56,080 bases of DNA from Clostridia bacterium (GTDB lineage Bacteria; Bacillota; Sulfobacillia; SLMV01): positions 1 to 56,080 of the forward strand of contig PUMD01000117.1 of NCBI GenBank assembly GCA_003551215.1, written 5' to 3'. Made by a program: the position numbers and the translations under genes. The notes under the pieces were generated by a model that was given only the letters and a program-made list of their open reading frames with translations, made no database searches and was not told where the DNA came from. How positions within the stretch are numbered: the first letter of the stretch is position 1; each line of letters begins with the position of its first letter. Shown in pieces: positions 1-8,746 of this stretch.

Positions 1-400
1 CGGAGCTATGCTGGCGGCAGTGCTGGATGCAGAGCTGATGCCTGGGGCCCAGCTTGCCCTGGACCTGTCGGATTTTGACTCGGTGCTGTGCGAGCCAACG
101 GCCCTGGTGATCACCGGGGAAGGATATCTGGACGAGCAGACCCTCAGCGGCAAGCTCCCGCTGGCGGTAGCCCAGCGCTGTCGCCGGGCCGGAGTACCTG
201 CAGCGGCATTGCCGGGCGCAGTCGACAGTGAGGCCGAGGAGAGGCTGCAAAACCATTTTTCGGTAATACTGCCGGCATCGTACCCCGATGCACCTGCAGA
301 GATATCGTCCTGCAGGGCGGAGGAGCTTCTCGTGGCGGCTGCCAGGCGGTTGGGGTGCTGCCTGCAGTTGAACCGACAGATCGAGGCAGGAGGGGTGTAA
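1..400 (+). CDS. Glycerate kinase, C-terminal fragment (5' end outside window)
   Basis: The frame is already open at the left edge (first full codon at base 2), so this is the last ~132 residues of a longer protein. The motif VITGEGYLDEQTLSGK is typical of the GarK/GlxK glycerate kinase family (PF02595), which phosphorylates D-glycerate; family members are about 370-380 residues. The preceding GAMLAAVLDAELMPG matches the glycine-rich stretch usually found just before that motif. The next gene starts 3 nt after the stop and encodes a D-2-hydroxyacid dehydrogenase, a natural partner: one enzyme would make glycerate from hydroxypyruvate or glycolate from glyoxylate, the other phosphorylates glycerate. 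Family assignment is firm; exact product (2- or 3-phosphoglycerate) cannot be told. Confidence 0.85.
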   Translation, partial: GAMLAAVLDAELMPGAQLALDLSDFDSVLCEPTALVITGEGYLDEQTLSGKLPLAVAQRCRRAGVPAAALPGAVDSEAEERLQNHFSVILPASYPDAPAEISSCRAEELLVAAARRLGCCLQLNRQIEAGGV

Positions 401-403
401 GTT

Positions 404-1390
404 GTGAGCAAAAACCAACAGCCGGAAGTGGTGGTGACCCGCAGGATTCCGCAAAACGGTCTGGACATTCTGCGCAGGGAATGCAAGGTGCAGGTGTGGC
501 CGGAGAGAACGCCCCCCGGGCGTGACCAGCTGCGAGATATGGTATCCAGCGCTGACGGGGTTATCGCCCTGCTAACAGATGAGTTCGACGGGCCTCTGAT
601 GGATAAAGCGCAGCAGCTGAAGGTGATCAGCAATTACGCCGTTGGCTATGACAACATAGATGTTGCAGCAGCAACCGACCGGGGCATAGCTGTTACCAAT
701 ACCCCGGGAGTACTCACGGAGACCACCGCGGATATGACGATGGCCCTCCTGCTGGCTGCAGCCCGCAGGGTTGTCGAGGGTGACCGGGCGGTGCGCTGTG
801 GGGATTGGCTGAGCTGGGAACCCACTTACATGCTGGGGCGCGACCTTCACCACAGCCGCGTGGGAATAATAGGAATGGGAAGAATTGGACAGGCGGTGGC
901 CCGCAGAGTGCTGGGCTTTTCGGCTGAGGTGGTATATACCGACACAGAGCCTCTGGAGGAAATACAAAGACAGATGCCGGTTGAATATCTTTCCCTCGAG
1001 GAACTGCTGGATTCTTGTGATTTTGTCTGTATCCACGTTCCGCTGACCGAGGACACCCGTCACCTCCTTGCAGCTGAACAGCTGCAGCAGATGAAAAAAG
1101 GTTCGGTGTTGGTCAACACGTCCCGGGGCGGGGTGATTGAGGAGACGGCACTGGTGCAGGCACTGCGTGAAGGTCCACTGGCAGCAGCAGGCCTGGATGT
1201 GTTTGACGAAGAACCACTTCCCACTTCGCATCCCCTGGTCCGCCTGGATAACGTGGTACTGGCCCCCCATCTCGGCAGCGCCACTGTCCGTACCCGTGAG
1301 GCCATGGCCCGACTGGCTGCAGAGAATGCCGCCGCAGTGCTGCGTGCAGATCAGCCGAGACATATAGTCAATCCGGAAGTTCTCCGTTGA
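404..1390 (+). CDS. D-isomer-specific 2-hydroxyacid dehydrogenase (glyoxylate/hydroxypyruvate reductase-like)
   Basis: 328 residues, the usual family length. The NAD(P)-binding GMGRIGQAVA lies near residues 155-165. The catalytic Arg is in NTSRGGV (about 240), the Glu in DVFDEEPL (about 269) and the His in APHLGSAT (about 289). Such enzymes reduce a 2-oxoacid to the D-2-hydroxyacid in the cytosol. The GTG start follows an AGGAGGGG site and lies 3 nt after the glycerate kinase stop, so the two form an operon; glyoxylate or hydroxypyruvate is the most likely substrate. Substrate cannot be proved from sequence, and phosphoglycerate dehydrogenase-like activity remains an alternative. Confidence 0.88.
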   Translation: MSKNQQPEVVVTRRIPQNGLDILRRECKVQVWPERTPPGRDQLRDMVSSADGVIALLTDEFDGPLMDKAQQLKVISNYAVGYDNIDVAAATDRGIAVTNTPGVLTETTADMTMALLLAAARRVVEGDRAVRCGDWLSWEPTYMLGRDLHHSRVGIIGMGRIGQAVARRVLGFSAEVVYTDTEPLEEIQRQMPVEYLSLEELLDSCDFVCIHVPLTEDTRHLLAAEQLQQMKKGSVLVNTSRGGVIEETALVQALREGPLAAAGLDVFDEEPLPTSHPLVRLDNVVLAPHLGSATVRTREAMARLAAENAAAVLRADQPRHIVNPEVLR

Positions 1391-1403
1391 ACAACGCAAG
1401 TAG

Positions 1404-1448
1404 CGGCCCCCTCATTGAGGAATGATCAAGGGGGTTATGAGGGGGCCG
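1404..1448 (+). terminator. Long hairpin after the dehydrogenase gene
   Basis: A perfect 12-bp inverted repeat, CGGCCCCCTCAT (1404-1415) and ATGAGGGGGCCG (1437-1448), with a 21-nt loop, begins 13 nt after the dehydrogenase stop. A second small hairpin (GCTGCG 1456-1461 / CGCAGC 1470-1475) follows. There is no clear U-tract, so termination is plausible from position and stem strength but not typical. Confidence 0.5.
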
Positions 1449-1589
1449 AATGGCGGCTGCGTCACTTTTCGCAGCGACCATTGCATATTTTATGGTAAAT
1501 GATTTGACTGCATTGGTGCTATCTGCCTGTGAGATTGTTGACGACGGTATACCTGGTTGGGCGGTCATGTGAGCCGGTTGTATCCGTAT

Positions 1590-1615
1590 CGTATATGCAT
1601 TCGCACAATTATACG
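1590..1615. promoter_or_regulatory. Inverted repeat upstream of the XRE regulator
   Basis: CGTATA (1590-1595) and TATACG (1610-1615) are arms of an imperfectly filled dyad 70-95 nt upstream of the XRE gene. The position would suit an operator, possibly autoregulatory. The arms are short and no clean -35/-10 pair could be fixed beside them. Confidence 0.25.
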
Positions 1616-1685
1616 CTGTGGCTATAGGAACGGGAGAGGGGTTGGTGAAATGCTGATCGATAGGAATCTTTAAGGAGGCCGAGGT

Positions 1686-2045
1686 GTGTCAGATCTGGGC
1701 AGGAGGCTGAGACATTACCGTCAGAGAGCCGGGCTGAGCATTTATGACGTGGAGAAACTCACCGGTCGTCATTTCAGCACCATAAGCAAATACGAACGCG
1801 GTGAAAGGCATCCCCGGATAGAGACGGTGCGGGAGCTGGCGGAAATCTACGAGGTACCACCAGCCAGGTTGATCACCGAGGTTTCTGACGTAGAGGAGAT
1901 GCTCCCCGAGGAGGTAGTTGAAGCCGCTCGGATACTGCAGCAAAGACCGGATATCGCTGAGATAATTCCTGAATTGGAGCAGCTGCAGCCGGAGCAGATT
2001 CTCCGGCTGAGGCAGTTTATCTCTTCTGTGCTTTCCTCCCATTGA
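1686..2045 (+). CDS. Small XRE-family transcriptional regulator
   Basis: 119 residues. Residues about 5-60 form a lambda-repressor-like helix-turn-helix, with the signature GRHFSTISKYERGERHP typical of XRE/Cro proteins. The C-terminal half (about 70-119) is acidic and helical and may dimerise. GTG start, preceded by AAGGAGG (1672-1678) at 7-nt spacing. The gene stands alone: about 295 bp of non-coding DNA precede it and 326 bp follow. SinR-like by size and domain order, but the target is unknown. Confidence 0.8.
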   Translation: MSDLGRRLRHYRQRAGLSIYDVEKLTGRHFSTISKYERGERHPRIETVRELAEIYEVPPARLITEVSDVEEMLPEEVVEAARILQQRPDIAEIIPELEQLQPEQILRLRQFISSVLSSH

Positions 2046-2371
2046 GGATCCTCATTCCGAAACTGAAGGCAGGACTTCAATTGTCTCTTGCCGAAATCTG
2101 ACAGTGCGGCTGAGGCCCTCTGCGTCGGTGCCGGTGGCCCGCCGAAAAAGGGTGATTGCTGGGGGCTGTTGCCGGCTTGCATCTCATTTGTCTGTACAGT
2201 CAGTCCACCGGCCGCAGGTAACAGGGGTGATCAACAGAGCTGCTCATCCGCACACCAGCAGTCCCTGAAGACAAGGTCGCGCATCAGGCGGCTTGTTCTG
2301 CGGGTGTTCCGACTCCAGGGCGTATCGACAGACTTGAGAGGCTGCAAAATTGAGACGGAAGGAGCATACTT
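2046..2371. other. Non-coding stretch, nothing recognised
   Basis: About 326 bp between the XRE regulator and nagZ. A 12-bp palindrome, TGAGGATCCTCA (2043-2054), overlaps the regulator's stop codon. No convincing ORF with a ribosome site, known riboswitch core or sigma-A promoter could be made out. Confidence 0.4.
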
Positions 2372-3967
2372 TTGCTGATGCTGCAGGAAAATGATTGTCA
2401 AGAACCCGCGAGGGTAGAAAAGGTGTCTGCTTCCGAGCAAGCGGCTGCTCTGATGATGGTAGGATTTGAGGGGACCCAACCCCCGGCGTACTTAAAAGAG
2501 CTGCTCGAGGAAGGGTTGTCCGGAGTGGTGCTTTTTTCCCGCAATGTCCGGGATGACAAGCAGGTGCGCAGCATGACTGAGAGTCTGCAGAGTCTCAGCG
2601 CCCGAAGTCGTCCGGATGAGGATCTTCTAATCGCCGCAGACCAGGAAGGCGGGCCTGTAGTCCGGTTCTCCGACGATTCCTGCTGGAGTCCTGCTGCAAT
2701 GGCGCTGGGGGCATCCCGCGATTGCCGGCTGACCAAAAGCCTTGCCCGCCGTACAGGATGCGCCCTGCGCCGCAGGGGAGTGAACATGAATCTGGCGCCG
2801 GTTCTGGATGTCAACACTGATCCCAAAAACCCAGTAATAGGGGTACGTTCTTACGGTAGCAATCCACAGCTGGTTTCTGCTCTGGGGGCCAGCACAATCA
2901 GGGGTCTGCAGGACAGCAATGTTGCGGCCGTGGGCAAGCATTTTTGCGGGCACGGTGATACCAAAGCTGATTCCCATTTTCACCTGCCGGTGGTCAAAAG
3001 AGACCTCCAGCAGCTGAAGCGCGTAGAGCTTGTGCCGTTTTACCAGGCTGTAACAGCTGGCGTGGCTGCCATCATGACGGCTCACGTGGTGTTTTCTGCA
3101 TATGATGACAGGCTGCCCGCCACCCTGTCGGGACGGGTGCTTCAGGAGCTGCTCCGCGAGGAGCTGGGTTTTTCGGGGGTTATCATGACTGATTGCATGG
3201 AGATGGGGGCCATAGCTGACAATTTTCCTCATCCGGCTGCGGCCGTGCGGGCGATTGAGGCGGGAGCAGATCTGGTACTGTACTCGCACAGCGAAAAGCT
3301 GCAAAGAAGGGTGCACGCCAGGCTCACCGAGGAAATAGAAGCCGGAAATCTGCCGCAAGAAAGGGTGCGGGATTCCACAAGGAGGGTAGCCGCGCTTAAG
3401 AAGGCGCTGCGCAGCGGGCATACCCTCCAACACGAGGACTGCTGGCTGGACTGCCCCGCGGCCTGCAGACAGACCATCGGCAAAGCAGCAGCGCGAGGAG
3501 TGACAGTGCTCTGCGGTGAGAAAGAATTCCCCCTGCCGGGATGTGGTCTCGATACTGCGGCTTTGGCGCGCGGAGAGCACTGGCAGATACTGCTGCCGTC
3601 GGGTGCTGACGGTCCGTGGGATGACCTGGCGGAGAGAATATCCCGCGGGTGTCCCCGGGCAGAGCTGTTCCGTTATGCAGACTCACAGCCCCCAGGCAGG
3701 AGGCCGGTCGGGGATGTGGGAAAAAGTCTGCTTGTGCTGACTGGACCGGAGGGGTTGCCCCATCTGACTGATGAACAGCTTCGCAGCCTGGTGGTCTTTT
3801 CCTTCAGCGGACCCTTTCCACTGATGGATCTTGCCCGTCGCCCTCAGGCCGCGGCCTGCACCTATGATGCCAGTCCATCATCCGTTTCTGCCGCCTTGCG
3901 TTGTCTATTTCGCGGGGCTGCCGCCCCCGGCCGCCTGCCGGTTGCCATAAAGGGGTGGGAAAGATGA
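2372..3967 (+). CDS. nagZ: Beta-N-acetylhexosaminidase, glycoside hydrolase family 3 (NagZ-like)
   Basis: 531 residues. The GH3 N-terminal barrel shows DQEGGPV and the catalytic loop KHFCGHGDT...DSH (about 190-202), where NagZ enzymes use the His of DSH as acid/base. The nucleophile Asp is in MTDCMEMG (about 273). The loop has Cys where most members have Pro. A C-terminal region of about 180 residues resembles the GH3 second domain. NagZ removes N-acetylglucosamine from (anhydro)muropeptides. TTG start with AAGGAG (2359-2364); an ATG two codons on is the alternative. No signal peptide is seen, so a cytosolic enzyme is predicted. The last bases overlap anmK (ATGA), tying both to murein recycling. 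Confidence 0.88.
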   Translation: MLMLQENDCQEPARVEKVSASEQAAALMMVGFEGTQPPAYLKELLEEGLSGVVLFSRNVRDDKQVRSMTESLQSLSARSRPDEDLLIAADQEGGPVVRFSDDSCWSPAAMALGASRDCRLTKSLARRTGCALRRRGVNMNLAPVLDVNTDPKNPVIGVRSYGSNPQLVSALGASTIRGLQDSNVAAVGKHFCGHGDTKADSHFHLPVVKRDLQQLKRVELVPFYQAVTAGVAAIMTAHVVFSAYDDRLPATLSGRVLQELLREELGFSGVIMTDCMEMGAIADNFPHPAAAVRAIEAGADLVLYSHSEKLQRRVHARLTEEIEAGNLPQERVRDSTRRVAALKKALRSGHTLQHEDCWLDCPAACRQTIGKAAARGVTVLCGEKEFPLPGCGLDTAALARGEHWQILLPSGADGPWDDLAERISRGCPRAELFRYADSQPPGRRPVGDVGKSLLVLTGPEGLPHLTDEQLRSLVVFSFSGPFPLMDLARRPQAAACTYDASPSSVSAALRCLFRGAAAPGRLPVAIKGWER

Positions 3968-5178
3968 GCCGGGAGGGGAGAGTACTGCCTTGGGAGCCGC
4001 CGAGCGAAGGACTGGCGGTCGGGGTGCTGTCGGGGACTTCAGCGGATGGCATAGACACGGCCCTGATCCGCGTCGCCGGGGGCGGTGACGAATCGGAGAT
4101 TGAGCTGCTCGAGTCATGTACATCACCCTACCCGCCCGATGTATCGGAGAGCCTATCCCGAATCTTCGGAACGACTGCGGGCGGCCCTGGAGAAATTGCC
4201 CGTCTGCATGCTGAGCTCGGAGAGGCCTTTGGGATCAGCATCAGGCGCTTTCTGCAGGACGTCGGGGTCCCGCGCGAGAAGGTTGTGGTGGTGGGTTCGC
4301 ACGGACAGACAGTTTATCATGAGCCTCCGCCTGGCCGGGGAGTGACCATGCAGCTGGGTGAACCGGCCACCATAGCTGCCCTGACGAAAATACCAGTAGT
4401 GGATGATTTCCGGAGCATGGACATGGCTCTCGGTGGGCAGGGTGCTCCCCTCATACCTTACTTTGACTGGGTGATGCTGACCCACGAGCAGCTGAGCCGA
4501 TGTGCAGTTAACCTCGGAGGCATCGGCAACCTGACCTATTTGCCTGCTGGTGCGGGGGTTTCATCAGTGATGGCCTTTGACACCGGCCCGGGGAATATGG
4601 TGCTGGATGGGGTGGTGCGCCGCATGACCGAAGGGCGGTTGAAATACGACGCAGGCGGAGAAATCGCCCTGAGCGGTTGTGTTGATGCAGATGCCCTGCA
4701 GGGCCTGATGAAGCACCCCTTTTTGAGCAGAACGCCTCCCCGGTCGGCCGGCCGGCGCGAATTTGGAGAAGGGTTCGTAAGCCAGCTGTGGGAACCAGGC
4801 GGCAGCATGCCGTGGAGCGGGCTGGCCTGCCGGATGGATAAAGCGGACCTTGTGGCTACCCTGGCGGCATGGACAGCCGCATGCGTGGTGAGCGCCGTGG
4901 CCGGCGTCGGGCGGGGAGGGCCCAAAGTAGATCAGGTTATTGTCGGTGGAGGAGGTGCGCACAACGGTGCGGTGATGCGGCGTCTGCGGAAACTGCTGCC
5001 CGGGGAAGTGCTCACCTACCGGGAAATGGAACAGCCCCTTATGGGAGAGGCGAGGGAAGCCTGCGCTTTTGCCTTCTATGCCTGGGAGTTTCTCGGACAG
5101 AGGCCGGTAAACATACCGGAGGTTACCGGAGCAGATGCCCAGGCGGTGCTGGGCAGCTACACCCTGGCTCCTGACTGA
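3964..5178 (+). CDS. anmK: Anhydro-N-acetylmuramic acid kinase
   Basis: 404 residues, slightly longer than the usual ~370. AnmK phosphorylates and opens 1,6-anhydro-MurNAc to MurNAc-6-phosphate. Diagnostic stretches are LSGTSADGID (phosphate loop, about 22-31), GSHGQTVYHEP, PVVDDFRSMDMALGGQGAPL, NLGGIGNLT, FDTGPGN and GGGGAHN (about 330). The ATG overlaps the nagZ stop as ATGA, and the AAAGGGGTGG stretch lies just upstream, which decides this start over upstream in-frame codons. Overlap with a NagZ lacking a signal peptide implies cytosolic recycling of anhydromuropeptides. Confidence 0.93.
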   Translation: MSREGRVLPWEPPSEGLAVGVLSGTSADGIDTALIRVAGGGDESEIELLESCTSPYPPDVSESLSRIFGTTAGGPGEIARLHAELGEAFGISIRRFLQDVGVPREKVVVVGSHGQTVYHEPPPGRGVTMQLGEPATIAALTKIPVVDDFRSMDMALGGQGAPLIPYFDWVMLTHEQLSRCAVNLGGIGNLTYLPAGAGVSSVMAFDTGPGNMVLDGVVRRMTEGRLKYDAGGEIALSGCVDADALQGLMKHPFLSRTPPRSAGRREFGEGFVSQLWEPGGSMPWSGLACRMDKADLVATLAAWTAACVVSAVAGVGRGGPKVDQVIVGGGGAHNGAVMRRLRKLLPGEVLTYREMEQPLMGEAREACAFAFYAWEFLGQRPVNIPEVTGADAQAVLGSYTLAPD

Positions 5179-5461
5179 GCAAAAACGGCCAGGGCAAGGC
5201 AGCTGTGACGGAAGAAATCATTCTGGCCGGACCGTCTCAAGCACAGCTCAGCATCTTTGTTTGTGTGAGGAGAACCGCCAGCAAAAAGCAGCAGACAGAG
5301 ACACGGTGCGCAAAAAATGAGTTATCGCGCAATCTGCCACGGCCGCAACCTGTGCAGTTGAGTGCTGGCCGAGGATCTCAAGTTGTTGGCTTTCTACGGC
5401 ATTTGTCGTAAAGTGGATGATGAGATGATGTGTAAGGTTACGTGAACTGGAGGTACTTGAT

Positions 5462-5992
5462 ATGAGCAATCGGCTGTACCGTTCGCGAAGAGATCGCATT
5501 CTGGCGGGGGTATGTGGTGGGGTGGGAGAGTATCTGGATACAGACCCCTCCCTGGTGCGGCTGGGCTGGGTTCTTCTGTCCGTGCTGGGAGGCTCCGGTG
5601 TTCTGCTGTATATCCTGGCCTGGCTTATCATTCCGGAGCGTCCTCAGTCGGTGCAAGAACCTGATGCGCCAAAGAAGCAAACTGAGCTCCGGGAGACTCC
5701 ACGAAAAAATGTAAGTCCCGCTGTCCGCAGAGAACGAATGCGGGCTCTGGGAATAGTACTCATGGTGGTGGGCGGCGTTCTTCTGCTGGACCGCATGGTC
5801 TATATAAGCCTGCGGCAGTGGTGGCCGCTTTTGCTGATTGCAGGTGGGGTTTTGCTGTTGCTGCAGGGAAATGGACATCGGACAGATGGAGAGCCAGCTG
5901 CACCTGAGTCTGCAGATGAGCCGGCAGAAAATGAAAATAATGAAGACCAAGAGCCTGCTGATTCGGAGTGTGAAGATTCAACCGTAGGGTGA
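5462..5992 (+). CDS. PspC-domain membrane protein
   Basis: 176 residues. Residues 3-60 are a PspC domain (RDRILAGVCGGVGEY... with a membrane helix ending LAWLIIPE). After a basic linker come two more hydrophobic segments (about 100-137), similar to LiaI/LiaF-type C-termini, then a very acidic tail of about 35 residues. PspC proteins take part in envelope-stress responses. ATG start with GGAGG at good spacing. A 283-bp gap without recognisable genes precedes it; the PHP gene follows closely. Confidence 0.85.
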   Translation: MSNRLYRSRRDRILAGVCGGVGEYLDTDPSLVRLGWVLLSVLGGSGVLLYILAWLIIPERPQSVQEPDAPKKQTELRETPRKNVSPAVRRERMRALGIVLMVVGGVLLLDRMVYISLRQWWPLLLIAGGVLLLLQGNGHRTDGEPAAPESADEPAENENNEDQEPADSECEDSTVG

Positions 5993-6023
5993 AGGCTTTT
6001 TCGGGTCCAGGAGGTGTTTTATC

Positions 6024-6770
6024 CTGTCGCCACCAGGTGACGAGCAGTACCCCTGGCAGGTGGTAGCTGACTGGCATACCCACAGCATTTTCAGTGATGG
6101 TTTGGGGACGGTCCGCGACAACGCCCGGGCGGCCGCCGCCGCCGGGCTTGAGTCACTGGCGGTCACTGATCACGGTCCTGCAGCCGCTACCGCCGGTGTG
6201 TGGCGCGAAGAGACGCTTTTGCGGCTAATAAAACGGGCTGCGGACGCTGCTGCAGAGACCGGTCTTGAGGTTCTCTGCGGGGTGGAAGCCAATGTGGTCG
6301 GCGTCGATGGCCAGCTGGATGTATCAGATGAAATCTACCGACGCCTTGACATACTGGCCGTGGGTCTGCACCGGGGTCTGACTGTAAGCGGTGGGAGTGG
6401 TACGGCAGGGGACAGGGTAAAAAACACCGATATTCTGGTGGCCTGCCTCACCCGTCACCCGGTGGATGTAATCACTCATCCAGGACACATGTTTCAGGTT
6501 GACCTCGATGCGCTTGCGTCTGCTGCCCGCCTCACTGGTACTGCCCTGGAGGTAAACAGCCGTCACGGTGCGGTAGCTGAACAGGTACTGTATGAGGCAG
6601 CGAAGCATGGAGTCGTTTTCTGGTGCGGCAGCGATGCTCATCACCCCCGGCGAGTAGGAGATGTGCAGGCAGGGATGTCTCTGGCACGGCGGGCGGGATT
6701 GACCCCCTGTATGGTGGCCAACACTAAGGCGGCCTTCGAATCGACAGCTGGCGAAAATAGGGAGCGGTAG
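6024..6770 (+). CDS. PHP-domain phosphoesterase (probable CTG start)
   Basis: About 248 residues. Metal-binding motifs of the PHP (polymerase and histidinol phosphatase) family appear in order: DWHTHSIFSDG (about 17), VTDHGP, GVEANV, a HPG, and CGSDAHHP near the end. It is probably a metal-dependent phosphatase or phosphodiesterase of unknown substrate. The first ordinary codon (GTG 6060) has no ribosome site and leaves only three residues before the first metal motif. A GGAGG at 6010-6014 is spaced 9 nt from an in-frame CTG at 6024, which I take as the start. It lies 5 nt upstream of rapZ, and PHP genes often precede rapZ in Bacillota. Confidence 0.8.
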   Translation: MSPPGDEQYPWQVVADWHTHSIFSDGLGTVRDNARAAAAAGLESLAVTDHGPAAATAGVWREETLLRLIKRAADAAAETGLEVLCGVEANVVGVDGQLDVSDEIYRRLDILAVGLHRGLTVSGGSGTAGDRVKNTDILVACLTRHPVDVITHPGHMFQVDLDALASAARLTGTALEVNSRHGAVAEQVLYEAAKHGVVFWCGSDAHHPRRVGDVQAGMSLARRAGLTPCMVANTKAAFESTAGENRER

Positions 6771-6775
6771 ATACC

Positions 6776-7642
6776 ATGCAGACAGTACGTTTCGTCATAA
6801 TCACGGGATTGTCCGGCGCAGGCAAGACGGTTGCCCTGCGCAGCCTTGAGGACATGGGCTTTTTCTGCATTGACAATCTGCCACCGACATTGATGCCGAG
6901 ATTTGCCGGACTGCTCACGCAACCTGGCAATTTCGTCGACAGGGTAGCGCTGGTGATTGACATTCGCGGACGAGCCTTCTTTGATGCCGCCCTGGAGTCA
7001 ATCGATTACCTCGAACAGGCATACCCCGAGGTCACAATCCTGTTTCTGCAGGCAAGCGATGATGTACTGATTGACCGTTTCAAGGAAACCCGGCGTCGAC
7101 ATCCGCTTGCAGGAGAGGGAAATATGCCGGACGTGATTGCTCAGGAACGTTCACTGCTGGAACCTTTGCAGAGAAAAGCCCAACACGTCATTGACACATC
7201 CGAGTTGAGTCCAGCCGGCCTGCGGCAGCGCCTTTACAAGTCCTTTGGCGATACCCAGCATACCTCACCCCTGCTGGTTTCCGTAGTGTCCTTTGGGTTC
7301 AAAAACGGTGCACCCAGAGCCGCTGATCTGGTGTTTGACGTCAGGTTCCTCAGTAATCCGCATTATGAGGATACCCTGCGTCCGCTTACCGGTCTGGACC
7401 ATCGGGTGGTTGATTACGTGTTGGCAGACCCGGCAACCGGAGAATTTTTCTCCCGGCTGGAGGACTTTTTGGGATTCTTGCTTCCCCACTACGAAAAGGA
7501 GGGTAAAACGCAGCTGGTTGTTGCTGTTGGTTGCACAGGTGGGCGTCATCGGTCAGTGGTCATTGCGCGCCGGCTGGGAGAGTCCTTGCGGAACGAGGAT
7601 TACCGGGTAGTGGTTGAACACCGGGATATCGATGTAAATTGA
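6776..7642 (+). CDS. rapZ: RNase adapter/nucleotide-binding protein RapZ (YvcJ)
   Basis: 288 residues, the usual family length. Walker A is GLSGAGKTVAL (about 10-20), and the C-terminal signature is GCTGGRHRSVVIARR (about 250-264). The family binds ATP/GTP. In enterobacteria it controls glucosamine-6-phosphate synthase expression through small RNAs; in Bacillus YvcJ has a less defined role. ATG start with GGGAG upstream, 5 nt after the PHP gene. It is followed by whiA at 37 nt, without the yvcK gene that commonly sits between them. Confidence 0.93.
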   Translation: MQTVRFVIITGLSGAGKTVALRSLEDMGFFCIDNLPPTLMPRFAGLLTQPGNFVDRVALVIDIRGRAFFDAALESIDYLEQAYPEVTILFLQASDDVLIDRFKETRRRHPLAGEGNMPDVIAQERSLLEPLQRKAQHVIDTSELSPAGLRQRLYKSFGDTQHTSPLLVSVVSFGFKNGAPRAADLVFDVRFLSNPHYEDTLRPLTGLDHRVVDYVLADPATGEFFSRLEDFLGFLLPHYEKEGKTQLVVAVGCTGGRHRSVVIARRLGESLRNEDYRVVVEHRDIDVN

Positions 7643-7679
7643 CAGAGGGGTATCTGTCTTTGCAGGGGAGTGCATCATC

Positions 7680-8666
7680 ATGGGTAAAGACAGGAGCGTA
7701 GCAAAGACGGCTTCATTTTCCCGGAGTGTAAAGGATGAGCTTGCCAAGAGTGCTCTGCCTAAGCGGCGCTGCGCGCAGGAGGCTGAGATCACCGCATTTG
7801 CCTATGCGGCAGGTTCTCTTTACATCAGAGATGATGAAATGAGCCTGCACTTTGTCAGCACTCATCCTCCTACTGCCCGGCGGATATTCAACCTCTGGCG
7901 TCAGCTTTATCCGGTGCGACCCAGAATGCTGGCCAGAAAGAGAACGCGTCTCAGCAAGGGTAGCGCTTTTCTGGTCCGGGTCACCGGTGCAGAGGGATTG
8001 CTGGAGGTGCTGCGGGACATGGGGCTTTGGCGGTGGGAAGCAGACGGAGAGGTCAGATTATCTCCGAAAAAAAGATTCCTGGAGGATGAGCAGCAGGCCA
8101 AAGCATATCTTCGCGCCTGTTTTCTTGCTGGAGGATCGATATCTGATCCGCGGTCAGGTTATCATGTGGAAATCAGGCCCGGCAGCCTGCATCATGCCAA
8201 CTACGTAAGGCGAATTCTGGTTAAGCTGGGTATTGAGGCATCTGTGACCAGCAGCGAAGATTCTCCCCTGGTATACCTGAAGGACGCAGACAGTGTGGGC
8301 GACTTCCTGCGGGCTGTATCGGCGGTTAAGGGCTTGTTTGCTTTCGAGGACATTCGCATTATGCGGGATATGCGCAACCGGATAAACCGGCTGGTCAATT
8401 CGGAGACTGCCAACATGGACAAGGTTATCAGAGCTGCCGTCAGGCAGCTGGCCGACCTGCAGGCCCTGGGTCCTGAGAGAATAGAGACACTTTCTTCAAG
8501 AACCCGTGAGCTGGCCAGGCTGCGGATGAGAAATCCGCGGGCGAGTTTGCGGGAGCTTGGAGAAATGGCCGACCCCCCGGTGACCAAGTCCACTGTAGAG
8601 TACCATTTCCGGAAAGTTCGTCAGATGGCTGCCCGGGGTGGTCCCGGGCCATCCGGGGGAGGGTAG
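7680..8666 (+). CDS. whiA: WhiA-type DNA-binding protein
   Basis: 328 residues. The N-terminal part (about 10-200) is the LAGLIDADG-endonuclease-like fold without catalysis (CFLAGGSISDPRSGYHVEI). The C-terminal part holds the WhiA helix-turn-helix (LRELGEMADPPVTKSTVEYHFRK). In Bacillus WhiA affects division and chromosome segregation; in Actinobacteria it is a sporulation regulator. The ATG start follows a GGGGAG. It follows rapZ in the conserved Gram-positive order. Confidence 0.92.
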   Translation: MGKDRSVAKTASFSRSVKDELAKSALPKRRCAQEAEITAFAYAAGSLYIRDDEMSLHFVSTHPPTARRIFNLWRQLYPVRPRMLARKRTRLSKGSAFLVRVTGAEGLLEVLRDMGLWRWEADGEVRLSPKKRFLEDEQQAKAYLRACFLAGGSISDPRSGYHVEIRPGSLHHANYVRRILVKLGIEASVTSSEDSPLVYLKDADSVGDFLRAVSAVKGLFAFEDIRIMRDMRNRINRLVNSETANMDKVIRAAVRQLADLQALGPERIETLSSRTRELARLRMRNPRASLRELGEMADPPVTKSTVEYHFRKVRQMAARGGPGPSGGG

Positions 8667-8746
8667 CACCCCGACTGTGTGGAAGTGATCTATAGGCAGG
8701 CAGCAAAATGACGCGTTAAGGGCTATACGGAAAGGAGGCAACTGAC

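Noticed and set aside
2046..2371. Possible riboswitch before nagZ
   Set aside because: GGTG- and CCGGC-rich words are present, but no known aptamer core could be matched in order.
2627..3580. 317-codon minus-strand open frame
   Set aside because: Antisense to nagZ; no motif or ribosome site.
5205..5411. Possible 68-codon gene between anmK and the PspC gene
   Set aside because: The GTG has no good ribosome site and the product is polar and without pattern; a GAGGAG at about 5268 leads to no start codon.
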